Numbered from the stretch's first letter, positions 33,896-43,607 are shown. The stretch: 64,000 nt of DNA from Bacillota bacterium (GCA_017405645.1 JAFQZZ010000003.1:62001-126000), one strand, 5' to 3'. Program-made: numbers and translations. Notes: generated by a model not told the origin, from the letters alone.

Positions 33896-36553
33896 ATGGG
33901 AGCACAATTCAAGAAAATGCCGGACGGCCGCTGCGAACTGCGGTTTGAGAACGGCGATTATTACCTGGGAGAAATGTCCGGAAACGCCATCACCGGGGAA
34001 GGGATCTACCGCTATGCGGACGGCCGGGTGTATGAAGGCCAGTTCGTGAACGGGGCATGGCACGGCTTTGGCAAGGCCACCTTCACGGATGGGAGCTGTT
34101 ATGAAGGGGACTGGGTCCAAAACATCCGTCAGGGACAGGGAAAGTGCAGCTGGAGCGACGGGACCCGGTACGAAGGCAGTTTTGACGGGGATCTGTTTCA
34201 CGGAAAGGGGACCATGTATTATGCGGACGGCCGGATCTACGACGGCGGCTGGGACCACAATGACTGGCACGGCTACGGCAAGGCCATCTTCCAGAATGAA
34301 GGAGAGACGTATGAAGGGGACTGGGTCCACAACGTCCGTCAGGGACATGGGATCCGGACTTTTTCGGATCCGAGCGGCGTTCTCCTGTCCCGGGAAGAAG
34401 GGGAATTTGCCAATAATCAGCTCTGGGGCCAGACCCAGATCCGCTGGAACGACGGATCGGAACTGACCGGCGTGATCCACGGGTATGAACCGGTGGGGAT
34501 CGTGCGGATGCAGTACGGGGACCGGCATTCGGACGATGCCCTTCGGAGCTGCCTGTATGAAGGCCCCATGGTGATCATCAACCAGGCCTTCAATAAACAG
34601 GGCGAAGGCACTTTCACGGATGCCCGGGGAGTCGTCTATAAAGGGCCCTTTGACAAGGACCAGAAGGAGGGAATCTTTGAGATCACCTACCCGGACGGGT
34701 CTTCCGAAGCGGCGGAATTCCGGGGAGGCGCCAAGGTGCGGGAGGTCCGGGAGCGGACCTGGCCGGCCCGGCAGGCACGTCAGGGCGACGACAGTCCGGA
34801 CCGGGGAATGAAGGGCCCTGGGGAAAACCGGACCATGGAAGCGCCGAAAAGAGCCGGCGGCCCGGCGCTTAAGAAAGGGGAAAACTTCCTGAAGGCGGGG
34901 AGCACCGGCAACGAGCGCTACTCGCCCGAGATCCAGCCCTATTTTGAAGGGGTCATCGGGATGCACTCCGTTAAGGAGCAGCTGGACTCCATGTACAAAC
35001 GGCTGCGCATCGATGCGATGCGGCAGCAGACCCTGGGCATGAGCGGGGATCAGATGGGTTACTATTTCATCCTCACGGGGAATCCCGGCACCGGCAAGAC
35101 CACCGTGGCCCGGATCATCGGACGGATGCTCCACGACCTGGGGTTCCTGCCGGCGGACACCTATATCGAAGTGGACCGCAGCCGCATCGTGGGGCAGTAC
35201 ATCGGACAGACCGCCATCAAGACCAGCGAAGTCATCGACTCCGCCCGGGGCGGTACCCTTTTCATCGATGAGGCCTATTCCCTGTATAAGAAAGGGGACG
35301 AAAAAGACTTTGGAACAGAGGCGATCGATACGCTTCTGAAGGATATGGAGGATCACCGGGGCCAGTACTGCGTGATCCTGGCGGGCTACCGGGAGCCCAT
35401 GCGGGACCTGATCTGCAACGCGAACCCGGGACTGGCGTCCCGCTTCGACCGGAAGATCCACATCGAGGATTATTCCCCGGAAGAACTGGTGGACATCCTG
35501 GTATCCATGGCGGATCAGAAGGGATTCCTGATCCCCAAGGAGGCGAAGCAGGTGATTCTTGCCCGGATCGGCCGGGAAAAGGTGGACGACACCTTCGACA
35601 ACGCCCGCTTTGCCCGCCGGCTGCTGGACGAAGCCATTGAAAAACAGGCCATCCGCCTGTCCGAGAACCTGAAGGACCTCCGGCCGGAAGACCTGCAGGT
35701 GCTGGAGGCGGAGGATTTCGGCAGCGCGGACGGCGAAGAATCCACCCTGGAAGGCTGCATGGAAAAACTGAACTCCCTGGTGGGGCTGGAACAGGTGAAG
35801 GAAGAAGTCAACGGCTTTGTGCGGGCCGTCCGGATCCAGAACGAGAGCCGGAAGCGGGGCCTGTCCATCGCCGCCAACCCCATTCCCATGAACATGGTGT
35901 TCGCCGGGAATCCCGGCACCGGCAAGACCACGGTGGCCCGGCTCCTGTCCCGGATCTACTATCATCTGGGACTGCTGAAGCGGCCGGACGTTTACGTGGA
36001 ATGCGTCCGGGCGGACCTGGTGGGCCGCTATCAGGGCGAGACCGCCCTGAAGGTCAAGGACGTGGTCCGCAGCGCCCTGGGAGGGATCCTCTTCATCGAC
36101 GAGGCCTATTCCCTGGTGGCCGGCGACGGGGATACCTTCGGCACGGAAGCGGTGAACACCCTGGTCAGCGAGATCGAGAACAACCGGGAGAACCTGGCGG
36201 TGATCCTGGCGGGCTACACGGACCGGATGCAGGAATTCCTGGACAGCAATCCGGGCCTGAGGAGCCGGCTGCCCCGGATCGTGGAATTCGCGGATTACAC
36301 GGCGGAGGAACTGACGGACATCTTCTTCTTCGACCTGAAGGGACGGGGCTATAACGTGGAAGTGCCCCGTCAGAAGGTGCTGGAGCGGCTGCAGAGGGAA
36401 ATGGAAGCGAAGGACTTCGGCAACGCCCGGGGCGTGCGGAACCTCTGCGACAAGGTGATCGCGGGGCACAACGAGCGCATCAACCGGATGGACCTGTCTG
36501 CCCTGAGCAATGAGGCCATCGTCACCATCACCGAGGAGGACATGGCGGACTGA
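33896..36553 (+). CDS. MORN-repeat protein fused to two CbxX/SpoVK-type AAA+ ATPase domains
   Basis: 885 residues. The first ~280 contain around nine MORN-type repeats (GIYRYADGRVYEGQFVNG, TYEGDWVHNVRQGHG, VVYKGPFDKDQKEG). A charged linker (about 285-335) follows. Two AAA+ modules then each carry GNPGTGKTTVAR (about 395 and 670), LFIDEAYSL (about 454 and 731) and CbxX-type ILAGY plus arginine-rich segments. Both nucleotide sites look intact. CbxX/CfqX proteins include SpoVK, EccA and the Rubisco activase CbbX, which remodel protein complexes. MORN repeats usually bind lipids or proteins at membranes. A membrane-linked remodeller acting with the TMEM175-like protein is inference. The start at 33896 has AGGAG 7 nt upstream. 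Confidence 0.88.
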   Translation: MGAQFKKMPDGRCELRFENGDYYLGEMSGNAITGEGIYRYADGRVYEGQFVNGAWHGFGKATFTDGSCYEGDWVQNIRQGQGKCSWSDGTRYEGSFDGDLFHGKGTMYYADGRIYDGGWDHNDWHGYGKAIFQNEGETYEGDWVHNVRQGHGIRTFSDPSGVLLSREEGEFANNQLWGQTQIRWNDGSELTGVIHGYEPVGIVRMQYGDRHSDDALRSCLYEGPMVIINQAFNKQGEGTFTDARGVVYKGPFDKDQKEGIFEITYPDGSSEAAEFRGGAKVREVRERTWPARQARQGDDSPDRGMKGPGENRTMEAPKRAGGPALKKGENFLKAGSTGNERYSPEIQPYFEGVIGMHSVKEQLDSMYKRLRIDAMRQQTLGMSGDQMGYYFILTGNPGTGKTTVARIIGRMLHDLGFLPADTYIEVDRSRIVGQYIGQTAIKTSEVIDSARGGTLFIDEAYSLYKKGDEKDFGTEAIDTLLKDMEDHRGQYCVILAGYREPMRDLICNANPGLASRFDRKIHIEDYSPEELVDILVSMADQKGFLIPKEAKQVILARIGREKVDDTFDNARFARRLLDEAIEKQAIRLSENLKDLRPEDLQVLEAEDFGSADGEESTLEGCMEKLNSLVGLEQVKEEVNGFVRAVRIQNESRKRGLSIAANPIPMNMVFAGNPGTGKTTVARLLSRIYYHLGLLKRPDVYVECVRADLVGRYQGETALKVKDVVRSALGGILFIDEAYSLVAGDGDTFGTEAVNTLVSEIENNRENLAVILAGYTDRMQEFLDSNPGLRSRLPRIVEFADYTAEELTDIFFFDLKGRGYNVEVPRQKVLERLQREMEAKDFGNARGVRNLCDKVIAGHNERINRMDLSALSNEAIVTITEEDMAD

Positions 36554-36587
36554 GCGCAGAAAATCATCATAGAATTATCAGATTTCG

Positions 36588-36622
36588 GAAAGACCCGGGG
36601 CAGCCCCCGGGCTTTCTTTTTA
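36588..36622 (+). terminator. Terminator of the TMEM175/MORN-AAA operon
   Basis: The arms GAAAG-A-CCCGGG and CCCGGG-CTTTC close a 6-nt loop and are followed by TTTT. Confidence 0.85.
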
Positions 36623-36632
36623 ACGGCGTCCG

Positions 36633-36641
36633 TGGTATACT
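36633..36641 (+). promoter_or_regulatory. Extended -10 promoter of engB-hpt-lgt
   Basis: TGG TATACT, about 49 nt upstream of engB. A small GGATCC...GGATCC hairpin lies between it and the start. Confidence 0.5.
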
Positions 36642-36689
36642 GTTAGCAACGGAAAGGAGTGGATCCGGGGAAGGATCCGCAGGGACAGC

Positions 36690-37316
36690 ATGATGAAAAT
36701 CAAGAAATCCGACCTCCTGTGCATCGCGGCGAAACCGGCCCAGTATCCCGGCACGGATACGATGGAGATCGCCTTTGCGGGAAGGTCCAACGTGGGGAAA
36801 TCCTCCCTGATCAACCTGCTGCTGGGGCGGAAGAACCTGGCGCGGGTCAGCGGCAGCCCGGGAAAGACCCGGACCATCAATTTCTATACCATAAACGACG
36901 ACCAGTTCCGGGTGGTGGACCTGCCGGGATACGGCTACGCGAAAGTCTCGAAGAGCCTCTCCGCGGAGTGGGGGGACATGATCGAGACCTACCTGAAGCA
37001 GCGGGAAAACCTGGCCATCGTGGTGCAGCTGGTGGACAGCCGTCACGAACCCTCCGCCCTGGACGTGCAGATGTACGAATGGCTGAAGGCCTTCGGGATG
37101 GACGGACTGGTGGTGGCCACCAAGGCCGACAAGATCTCCGGCAATCAATGGGCGAAGAACAAAAAAGCGATCCGCAGCAAACTGGGGATGGCGCCGGAGG
37201 ATATCCTGATCCCGGTATCGGCCCTGAAAAAGACCGGCACCGGCGAACTGCTGGACGTGATCGGACAGATCGTGGAAGGATGGCATGCGGAAACAGAAGG
37301 AGGAGACCAGGAATGA
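36690..37316 (+). CDS. engB: EngB (YsxC/YihA) ribosome-assembly GTPase
   Basis: 208 residues. The GTPase motifs are G1 GRSNVGKSS (about 31-39), G2 SGSPGKTRT, G3 DLPGYGYAK and G4 TKAD. EngB is an essential GTPase of 50S subunit assembly. The start may be either of two adjacent ATGs (36690 or 36693) after GCAGGGA. Its stop overlaps the hpt start (ATGA). Confidence 0.95.
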   Translation: MMKIKKSDLLCIAAKPAQYPGTDTMEIAFAGRSNVGKSSLINLLLGRKNLARVSGSPGKTRTINFYTINDDQFRVVDLPGYGYAKVSKSLSAEWGDMIETYLKQRENLAIVVQLVDSRHEPSALDVQMYEWLKAFGMDGLVVATKADKISGNQWAKNKKAIRSKLGMAPEDILIPVSALKKTGTGELLDVIGQIVEGWHAETEGGDQE

Positions 37317-37858
37317 ATTACGAAGATACACTCGGAAAGATCATGTACGATGAAGAAACCATCGCGAAGCGGGTAGCCGAACTGGGCGCCCAGATCTCGG
37401 CGGATTACGAACGGGATTACCCCGGCGAGGAACTGCTGTGCATCACGATCCTGAAAGGCGGTGCCGTGTTTGCCTCCGACCTTCTGAGACGGCTCACCGT
37501 GGACGCCCGGATCGACTTCATGGCGGTCTCCAGCTACGGCTCCTCCACCAAGAGCAGCGGCGTGGTCCGGATCAACAAGGACCTGGATACGGACATCGAG
37601 GGAAAGAACGTCCTGATCGTGGAGGACATCATCGACTCGGGGCTGACGCTGCATTACCTGATCGAGACGCTCTGGTACCGGGGCCCGAAGTCCATCAAGA
37701 TCTGTACCTTCCTGAACAAGCCGGCCCGGCGCAGGGTGGACCTGCCGGTGGACTACATCGGCTTCGATATCGAAAACCGTTTTATCGTGGGTTATGGGCT
37801 TGACTATGACGAGAAATACCGGAATCTGCCCTACATCACCTGCCTGGACGAGGAATGA
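37313..37858 (+). CDS. hpt: Hypoxanthine phosphoribosyltransferase
   Basis: 181 residues. The PRPP-binding motif VLIVEDIIDSGLTL (about 101-114) and the N-terminal ILKGGAVFASDLL and SSYGSSTKSSG flexible-loop region identify the enzyme. It salvages hypoxanthine (and usually guanine) to IMP (GMP). It overlaps engB by 4 nt and is followed 8 nt later by lgt. Confidence 0.94.
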   Translation: MNYEDTLGKIMYDEETIAKRVAELGAQISADYERDYPGEELLCITILKGGAVFASDLLRRLTVDARIDFMAVSSYGSSTKSSGVVRINKDLDTDIEGKNVLIVEDIIDSGLTLHYLIETLWYRGPKSIKICTFLNKPARRRVDLPVDYIGFDIENRFIVGYGLDYDEKYRNLPYITCLDEE

Positions 37859-37866
37859 GGTGAAGT

Positions 37867-38628
37867 ATGGACCCGGTTGCTTTTACATTGTTCGGACATG
37901 ACGTGCGCTGGTATGGGATCCTCATCGGCATCGGGATGCTGCTGGGGATCTTTATTGCCTGCCGGCGGGCGCCGCAGTTTAACATCATACCGGAAAAGGT
38001 CGTGGACCTCTGCCTGGTCAGCCTGCCCATGGGGGTCCTGGGGGCCAGGGTCTGGTATGTGATCTTCAACTGGCAGTATTACAAAGGGGACTTCCACAGG
38101 ATCATCGCCGTGAACCAGGGAGGACTGGCCATCCACGGCGGGCTGATCTTCGGGATCGCAACAGCGATCATCCTCTGCAAGGTGTGGAAAATCAATTTCT
38201 GGGATTTTCTGGACCTTGCCGTGCCCTCTATTGCCCTGGGACAGGCCATCGGACGGTGGGGAAACTTCATAAACGGGGAAGCGCACGGCGGCCCGACGGA
38301 TCTTCCATGGGCGATTTCGGTGGACGGACAGATGGTGCATCCCACCTTTTTATACGAATCGATCTGGTGTTTCCTGCTGTTCATCTTCCTGATCCTGATC
38401 TCCAAAAACAGAAGATTTAGTGGTCAGATTTTCTGCCTCTACGGCATCTTGTATTCCGTCGAACGGTTTTTCGTGGAGAGCCTGAGGACCGACAGCCTGA
38501 CCTTTCTCGGCTTCCGTACGGCACAATTAGTGAGCCTGGCGGCGATTGTGGGATGTTTGTTAATCTATTGTGTAAAAAATCGAAAATCCGGTGGAAAAAA
38601 TGTTGAAAAGTCGGATGATTTGGTGTAA
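37867..38628 (+). CDS. lgt: Prolipoprotein diacylglyceryl transferase
   Basis: 253 residues and about seven membrane segments. The Lgt signature GRWGNFINGEAHGG is near residue 131 and HPTFLYES is near 158. The enzyme transfers diacylglycerol to the lipobox Cys of prolipoproteins, such as the one encoded at 50919. The ribosome binding site is GAGGTG. It is the last gene before the promoter of the division/cell-wall cluster. Confidence 0.95.
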   Translation: MDPVAFTLFGHDVRWYGILIGIGMLLGIFIACRRAPQFNIIPEKVVDLCLVSLPMGVLGARVWYVIFNWQYYKGDFHRIIAVNQGGLAIHGGLIFGIATAIILCKVWKINFWDFLDLAVPSIALGQAIGRWGNFINGEAHGGPTDLPWAISVDGQMVHPTFLYESIWCFLLFIFLILISKNRRFSGQIFCLYGILYSVERFFVESLRTDSLTFLGFRTAQLVSLAAIVGCLLIYCVKNRKSGGKNVEKSDDLV

Positions 38629-38631
38629 TAT
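38603..38631 (+). promoter_or_regulatory. Promoter of the division/cell-wall cluster
   Basis: TTGAAA (38603-38608), a 17-nt spacer and TAATAT (38626-38631), at the end of lgt and 28 nt before rsmH. Confidence 0.6.
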
Positions 38632-38658
38632 TAATGTGTATAAGTCGGAGTATTTGGA

Positions 38659-39594
38659 ATGGATTTTAAACATACTTCCGTGCTCCTCCGCCCGACGGTG
38701 GAGGGGCTGAATGTCAGACCGGATGGAATCTATGTGGACGGGACCCTGGGCGGGGGCGGACACGCGTCGTTCCTGTGCAGCAAGCTGGCGCCGGAAGGCA
38801 CCCTGATCGGCATCGACCGGGACCGGGATGCGCTGGCGGCGGCGGAAGAAGTCCTGAAGGACTTCCCCTGCCGGAAGATCTTCGTGCAGAGCAACTATTC
38901 GGACATCAAACAGATCCTGGCGGATCTGGACATCGGCGGTATCCACGGCGCCATGCTGGACCTGGGGGTCTCCTCCTTCCAGCTGGATAACCCGGAGCGG
39001 GGCTTCTCCTACATGCAGGACGCACCACTGGACATGCGGATGGACCAGGATGCCGGGTTCACGGCGGAAGACGTGGTGAATGACTATTCCAGGGAAGACC
39101 TCCGGCGGATCATTAAGGAATACGGAGAAGAACGATGGGCGTCCCGGATCGCGGAGTTTATTGTCCGCGAACGCACCAGACAGAGAATCACCACTACCGG
39201 CCAGCTCGTCGACATCATAAAGGCTGCAGTGCCGTCCGCAGCGAGGAGGGACGGACCGCATCCTGCCAAACGCACTTTTCAGGCCATTCGGATCGAGGTC
39301 AATGACGAACTGGATCAGCTTCGGAAGGCAGCATCGGATTTCATCGACCTGCTGCTGCCGGGAGGGCGTCTCTCCATCATCACCTTCCACTCGCTGGAAG
39401 ACCGGATCGTGAAAGAGACCTTTGCCCGGGAAGCGAATCCCTGCACCTGTCCGCCGGGACTGCCGGTATGCGCCTGCGGGAAGACTCCCCGGATCCGGAG
39501 GATCACGGCGAAACCGGTCACCGCAGACCGGGAGGAGCTGGAGGACAATCCCCGGGCCCGGAGTGCGAAGCTCAGGATCGCGGAAAAGCTGTAA
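38659..39594 (+). CDS. rsmH: RsmH, 16S rRNA m4C1402 methyltransferase
   Basis: 311 residues. The family begins [13 protein letters not shown] and has the SAM-binding [38 protein letters not shown] and [10 protein letters not shown] motifs. It methylates C1402 of 16S rRNA. It normally follows mraZ at the head of the dcw cluster; mraZ is absent here. Confidence 0.96.
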   Translation: MDFKHTSVLLRPTVEGLNVRPDGIYVDGTLGGGGHASFLCSKLAPEGTLIGIDRDRDALAAAEEVLKDFPCRKIFVQSNYSDIKQILADLDIGGIHGAMLDLGVSSFQLDNPERGFSYMQDAPLDMRMDQDAGFTAEDVVNDYSREDLRRIIKEYGEERWASRIAEFIVRERTRQRITTTGQLVDIIKAAVPSAARRDGPHPAKRTFQAIRIEVNDELDQLRKAASDFIDLLLPGGRLSIITFHSLEDRIVKETFAREANPCTCPPGLPVCACGKTPRIRRITAKPVTADREELEDNPRARSAKLRIAEKL

Positions 39595-39615
39595 GCTTTC
39601 GCGAAGGAGTAAACG

Positions 39616-40020
39616 ATGGATAACAGAAGGCCCTCGGACAAAACACGGCTCAACAAAGCGCTGGAAGCGGATATGGCCGAAGCGAGAAAAAACCGTGCCC
39701 GCCGGCGGATCCGGAACCGGAATCGAAGAATCATGTTCCGGTCTCTTTTCCTGGCGGGAATCGTTCTGGTTGTGGGGCTGGCATTTCTGGCCTACGGCAG
39801 CCAGATCAACTACCGGATCAACGAGACGGAGGCGAATATCGCCAAGATCCAGAACGAGATCGAAAACCTGAACGTGGAGATCGCCGCCAACTCGTCCCCG
39901 GAAATCATCGAAAAAAAAGCTATGGAAGAGCTGGGAATGGAGTATCCGAACGCCTCCCAGTACATTTACCTGGACCGGGCTTCCAAGGACGATGTACAGA
40001 CCGCGAAGAGCGACGACTGA
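39616..40020 (+). CDS. FtsL-like division protein
   Basis: 134 residues, a bitopic protein: a strongly basic cytoplasmic part (about 1-40, RARRRIRNRNRR), one membrane helix (about 41-61), then a heptad-like coiled coil (about 65-95) and an acidic tail. The topology and the place between rsmH and pbp match FtsL, which joins DivIB/DivIC and the septal synthase. The sequence is too divergent to call beyond this. Confidence 0.8.
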   Translation: MDNRRPSDKTRLNKALEADMAEARKNRARRRIRNRNRRIMFRSLFLAGIVLVVGLAFLAYGSQINYRINETEANIAKIQNEIENLNVEIAANSSPEIIEKKAMEELGMEYPNASQYIYLDRASKDDVQTAKSDD

Positions 40021-40063
40021 GTTCTTCGGCGGGACAATCGAACAGGCTTTTCATAAACAACGG

Positions 40064-40104
40064 AAATCCGGATAGGTTATCTTGATTAACCGGCCGGATT
40101 TTTG
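40064..40104 (+). terminator. Hairpin with T-run inside the dcw cluster
   Basis: The outer stem AAATCCGG/CCGGATTT and the inner stem GGTTA/TAACC are followed by TTTTT. It lies in the 101-nt gap between the ftsL-like and pbp genes, so it probably gives partial termination. Confidence 0.65.
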
Positions 40105-40121
40105 CGTCAAGGGAGATCATT

Positions 40122-42110
40122 ATGACTGATCCTATAAAGGTTAACTATAAAAAGAGAGTGATCATCCTCTTCGCCATCTGGTGCTGCGTATTGCTGGCGC
40201 TGGGGGTCCGCCTGGGGTGGATCATGCTGGTGGACGGAGAGGAATATTCCAACCGGGCCGTCGCCCAGCAGACCAAGGATACTGAGCTGGCGGCGAACCG
40301 GGGATACATCTATGACCGCAACATGAAAGAACTGGCGGTCAACGCGCCCACCTACACGGTATGGGTGCGTCCCTCCGAACTGAAGGAAAAGGGCGGCCGC
40401 CCGGGGAAAATGGCGAACCTGATCGCTTCGGCGATGAACGGGGATCCCGTCCAAATCGCCAAGTCCCTCCAGAAGGAATCCTCCCTGGTCAGGGTGGCCA
40501 AGAACCTGGATTCCGACCAGGCGGACAAGATCCGCAAATACATCAAGGACGGCAGGCTGCCCGGCGTCTCCATCGACGAGAGCACCCGCCGGTACTATCC
40601 CTACGGGGATTTCGCCTCCTGCGTCATCGGCCACATCAACGATGACGGCAACGGTGTGGCGGGGCTGGAACTGTTCTACAACACCTACCTCAGCGGGATG
40701 CCCGGCCGGGTGATCCGTAACACGGACTCTTCCGGCAGACCCCTGTTCAACGGCACGGAGCGGTATTATGAATCCGAAAACGGCCTGAACCTGGTGCTGA
40801 CCATCGACGAGGTCCTCCAGCATTACCTGGACACGACCCTGGAGGAAGCCTACAAGGAGACGGAATCCAACGCCACCATGGGCATCTGCATGAACATTGA
40901 GACCGGCGAGATCCTGGCCATGGGCTACTATCCCAGCTACGACCTGAACGAGCCCCGGATCCCCACGGAGGAAAAGGAACTGGAGGCTTACGAGGAACTG
41001 GAGACCGATGAGGAGCGGGTCCAGTACTGGAATAAAATGTGGCGGAATTTCATGGTGAGCGACACCTATGAACCCGGTTCCACCTTCAAGCTGATCACGA
41101 CCGCCATCGCGCTGGAGGAAGGGCTGACCAGCACGGCGGAAAGCTTCTTCTGCGACGGCGCTTACCAGTTATATACCGATACCTTTACCTGCCGGTACCA
41201 TGGCGCGGAGACCCTGACCCAGGCGCTGGAGAATTCCTGCAACATCGTGGCGATTACCCTGGGGCTGAGGATCGGGGCCACGAAATACTATGAATACCTG
41301 GATACCCTGGGGTTCTCGGGCATTACCCGGATCGACCTCCCCAGCGAGACCTCGGCCATCATGTACAATCCCGAGAAGATGGTGCCCGGGGAACTGGCAG
41401 CCATGACCTACGGCCAGGGTATTGCAGTGACTCCCATCCAGCTGATCACGGCGGTGGCGGCCATTGCCAACGGCGGCGACCTGGTGCGGCCCCACGTGGT
41501 GGCGGAAGTCCGGGACGACGACGGGCAGGTCATTTACAAGAACAATACCGACCCGGTCCGGAAGATCTTCTCCGAGGAGACCTCGAAGGAGATGTGCAAG
41601 ATCATGCAGAGCGTGGTGGACTACGGTACCGGTAAGAACGGGTACATCCCCGGTTACAAGATCGGCGGCAAGACCGGTACGGCGGACGCCGTCATCGACG
41701 GCCATTACGCGGCCGGCAAGGTATTCGCCTCTTTCGTTGCGATCGCGCCTTCGGACGATCCCCAGATCATCACCCTGATCATCGCGGACAACCCGAAGGG
41801 AGCCCATAACGCGGGCACCGTGGTCGTGCCCTTCGTGCGGGATTACCTGGAGGATGCGCTGACGTACCTGCAGGTGGAACCCCAGTACACCGATGCGGAA
41901 AAACAGGCCATCGCCACCAGCTCGGTATCGGTTACCAACTGCACCGGCCACACCGTGGCGGAAGCCACCCAGATGCTCCAGGCCCAGGGCCTGAAGCCGG
42001 TAGTCACGCCGAACAACAATTCCGACACCTCCCTGGAGGTGGTGGACCAGTATCCGAAAGCAGGGGACAAAGCCAAGAGCGGTTCCTATGTATATATCTA
42101 CACAGAATAA
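40122..42110 (+). CDS. Class B penicillin-binding protein with PASTA domain (FtsI/SpoVD-like)
   Basis: 662 residues. One N-terminal membrane anchor (about 13-35), then a dimerisation domain (AANRGYIYDRNMKELA). The transpeptidase domain has the acyl-Ser in EPGSTFKL (about 322), an SxN-like SCN in ENSCNI (about 372) and KTG in GGKTGTAD (about 517). A PASTA domain fills the last ~60 residues. It crosslinks septal peptidoglycan with FtsW. The PASTA domain is as in PBP2x and SpoVD; which of the two roles applies is not decidable here. Confidence 0.93.
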   Translation: MTDPIKVNYKKRVIILFAIWCCVLLALGVRLGWIMLVDGEEYSNRAVAQQTKDTELAANRGYIYDRNMKELAVNAPTYTVWVRPSELKEKGGRPGKMANLIASAMNGDPVQIAKSLQKESSLVRVAKNLDSDQADKIRKYIKDGRLPGVSIDESTRRYYPYGDFASCVIGHINDDGNGVAGLELFYNTYLSGMPGRVIRNTDSSGRPLFNGTERYYESENGLNLVLTIDEVLQHYLDTTLEEAYKETESNATMGICMNIETGEILAMGYYPSYDLNEPRIPTEEKELEAYEELETDEERVQYWNKMWRNFMVSDTYEPGSTFKLITTAIALEEGLTSTAESFFCDGAYQLYTDTFTCRYHGAETLTQALENSCNIVAITLGLRIGATKYYEYLDTLGFSGITRIDLPSETSAIMYNPEKMVPGELAAMTYGQGIAVTPIQLITAVAAIANGGDLVRPHVVAEVRDDDGQVIYKNNTDPVRKIFSEETSKEMCKIMQSVVDYGTGKNGYIPGYKIGGKTGTADAVIDGHYAAGKVFASFVAIAPSDDPQIITLIIADNPKGAHNAGTVVVPFVRDYLEDALTYLQVEPQYTDAEKQAIATSSVSVTNCTGHTVAEATQMLQAQGLKPVVTPNNNSDTSLEVVDQYPKAGDKAKSGSYVYIYTE

Positions 42111-42143
42111 GTCAGATCATGAAAAGCACTGGGAGGTGACGTT

Positions 42144-43607
42144 TTGATCATTAAAGATTTGCTGAAGGGGCTCCACGTGGAAACCAACGTGGATGAAAAT
42201 CTGGATATCAAAGGGATCGCCTACGACTCAAGGCGGGTGAAAGACGGGGACATCTTCGTCTGCATCAAGGGCTTTGCGTCGGACGGTCATAAATACATCC
42301 GAAGCGCCGCGGAAAACGGCGCCGCCTGCGCCCTGGTACAGGCGGGGGAAAACTACGAGGAAGGAGTCCTGCCGCTGGTGATCTGCGAGAGCACCCGGGT
42401 GGCGCTGGGGAAGGTGTCGGCCACCTTTTTCGGGCATCCGGAAAAGCAGCTGGAACTCTTTGCGGTGACGGGCACCAACGGAAAAACCACCACGACATAT
42501 ATGCTGGAAAGCATTCTGGAGGCGGCCGGGAAGTCCTGCGGCATCATCGGCACCATTTCCTACAAGGCCGGGAACAAGATCCTGGACGCCAGCAACACCA
42601 CGCCGGAATCCTACGAGACCTTCCGGATGTTCCGGGAGATGGTGGACGGCGGCAACCAGGCCTGCGCCATGGAAGTGTCCTCCCACGCCCTGTCCATGGA
42701 CCGGGTGGCGAACATCGAGTTCGGTTACGCGATCTTTACCAACCTGACGGAAGACCACCTGGACTTCCATAAGGATTTTGAAGAATACTACCAGGCGAAG
42801 AAGAAGCTGTTCTACCAGGTATGGGGCGGCAGTTTCATCAACGTCGACGACGAATACGGCGCCCGGATGTTCCGGGAGCTGAAGGAGGACCGGATCAAGG
42901 TCTTCTCCTGCTCGGCCAAGGACGAAACGGCGGATTTCTACGCCCAGGTGCTGCAGAAGGCGGACACCTTCTCCGACATCCGGATCTTCCGGAAGGGCGA
43001 GGCCCTGGCGGAATTCCGGATCCACATCCCGGGACAGTTCTCCGTGTACAACGCGCTGGGCTCCTTTGCGGCAGCCTATACCAGCGGCATCCCGGCGGAA
43101 ACCGTGGCGGCGGGGCTGGACAGCATCACCGGCGTGCCGGGGCGGTTCGAACTGGTGAAGAACGACAAGGGCGTGGTGGCCATCGTGGATTACGCCCATA
43201 CGCCGGACGCCCTGGTGAAGGTGCTGGATACCGCCAATGAATTCAAGAAGGGCCGTCTCATCTGCGTCTTCGGATGCGGCGGGGACCGGGACAGCAAAAA
43301 GCGCCCCCTGATGGGACAGGCCGCCGGCGAGCGCAGCGAGATCTGCATCGTCACCAGCGACAACCCCCGGACGGAGGACCCGAAGGCCATCCTTCAGGAT
43401 ATCATACCCGGAGTCGAGGCCACGGGCTGTGAGTTCGAGGTCATCGAGGACCGGCGGGAAGCGATCCGCCGGGCCGTGGAGATCTACCGGGAAGGCGATG
43501 TGATCCTGGTGGCCGGCAAGGGGCACGAGGATTACCAGATCATCGGCACCACGAAACATCATTTTGACGACAAGGAAGTACTTGCGGAAGTACTGCAGGA
43601 AAAATAG
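42144..43607 (+). CDS. murE: MurE, UDP-MurNAc-tripeptide synthetase
   Basis: 487 residues. ATP-binding TGTNGKTTT near 110, then the Mur ligase middle and C-terminal domains (HTPDALVKVL, FGCGGDRDSKKRP). The specificity motif reads DNPR (about 408-411), the form found in meso-diaminopimelate-adding enzymes, so the wall should be of the DAP type. The ribosome binding site GGGAGG is present. It is followed 14 nt later by murF. Confidence 0.96.
   Translation: MIIKDLLKGLHVETNVDENLDIKGIAYDSRRVKDGDIFVCIKGFASDGHKYIRSAAENGAACALVQAGENYEEGVLPLVICESTRVALGKVSATFFGHPEKQLELFAVTGTNGKTTTTYMLESILEAAGKSCGIIGTISYKAGNKILDASNTTPESYETFRMFREMVDGGNQACAMEVSSHALSMDRVANIEFGYAIFTNLTEDHLDFHKDFEEYYQAKKKLFYQVWGGSFINVDDEYGARMFRELKEDRIKVFSCSAKDETADFYAQVLQKADTFSDIRIFRKGEALAEFRIHIPGQFSVYNALGSFAAAYTSGIPAETVAAGLDSITGVPGRFELVKNDKGVVAIVDYAHTPDALVKVLDTANEFKKGRLICVFGCGGDRDSKKRPLMGQAAGERSEICIVTSDNPRTEDPKAILQDIIPGVEATGCEFEVIEDRREAIRRAVEIYREGDVILVAGKGHEDYQIIGTTKHHFDDKEVLAEVLQEK

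Noticed and set aside
33836..36469. Long open frame (about 877 codons) antisense to the MORN-AAA gene
   Set aside because: The predicted protein is rich in His, Pro, Gly and Arg with no family motif, and no ribosome binding site or promoter supports it. The sense frame has two intact AAA+ domains. High-GC codon usage leaves few antisense stops.
36660..36680. GGATCC...GGATCC hairpin before engB as a riboswitch or operator
   Set aside because: It is only a 6-bp stem with a short loop, with no alternative pairing or conserved element visible; probably incidental.
36659..37313. Possible N-terminal extension of hpt reading through engB in another frame
   Set aside because: The frame is open by chance. 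The hpt family N-terminus begins at the ATG at 37313, which has a ribosome binding site, and engB is complete in its own frame.
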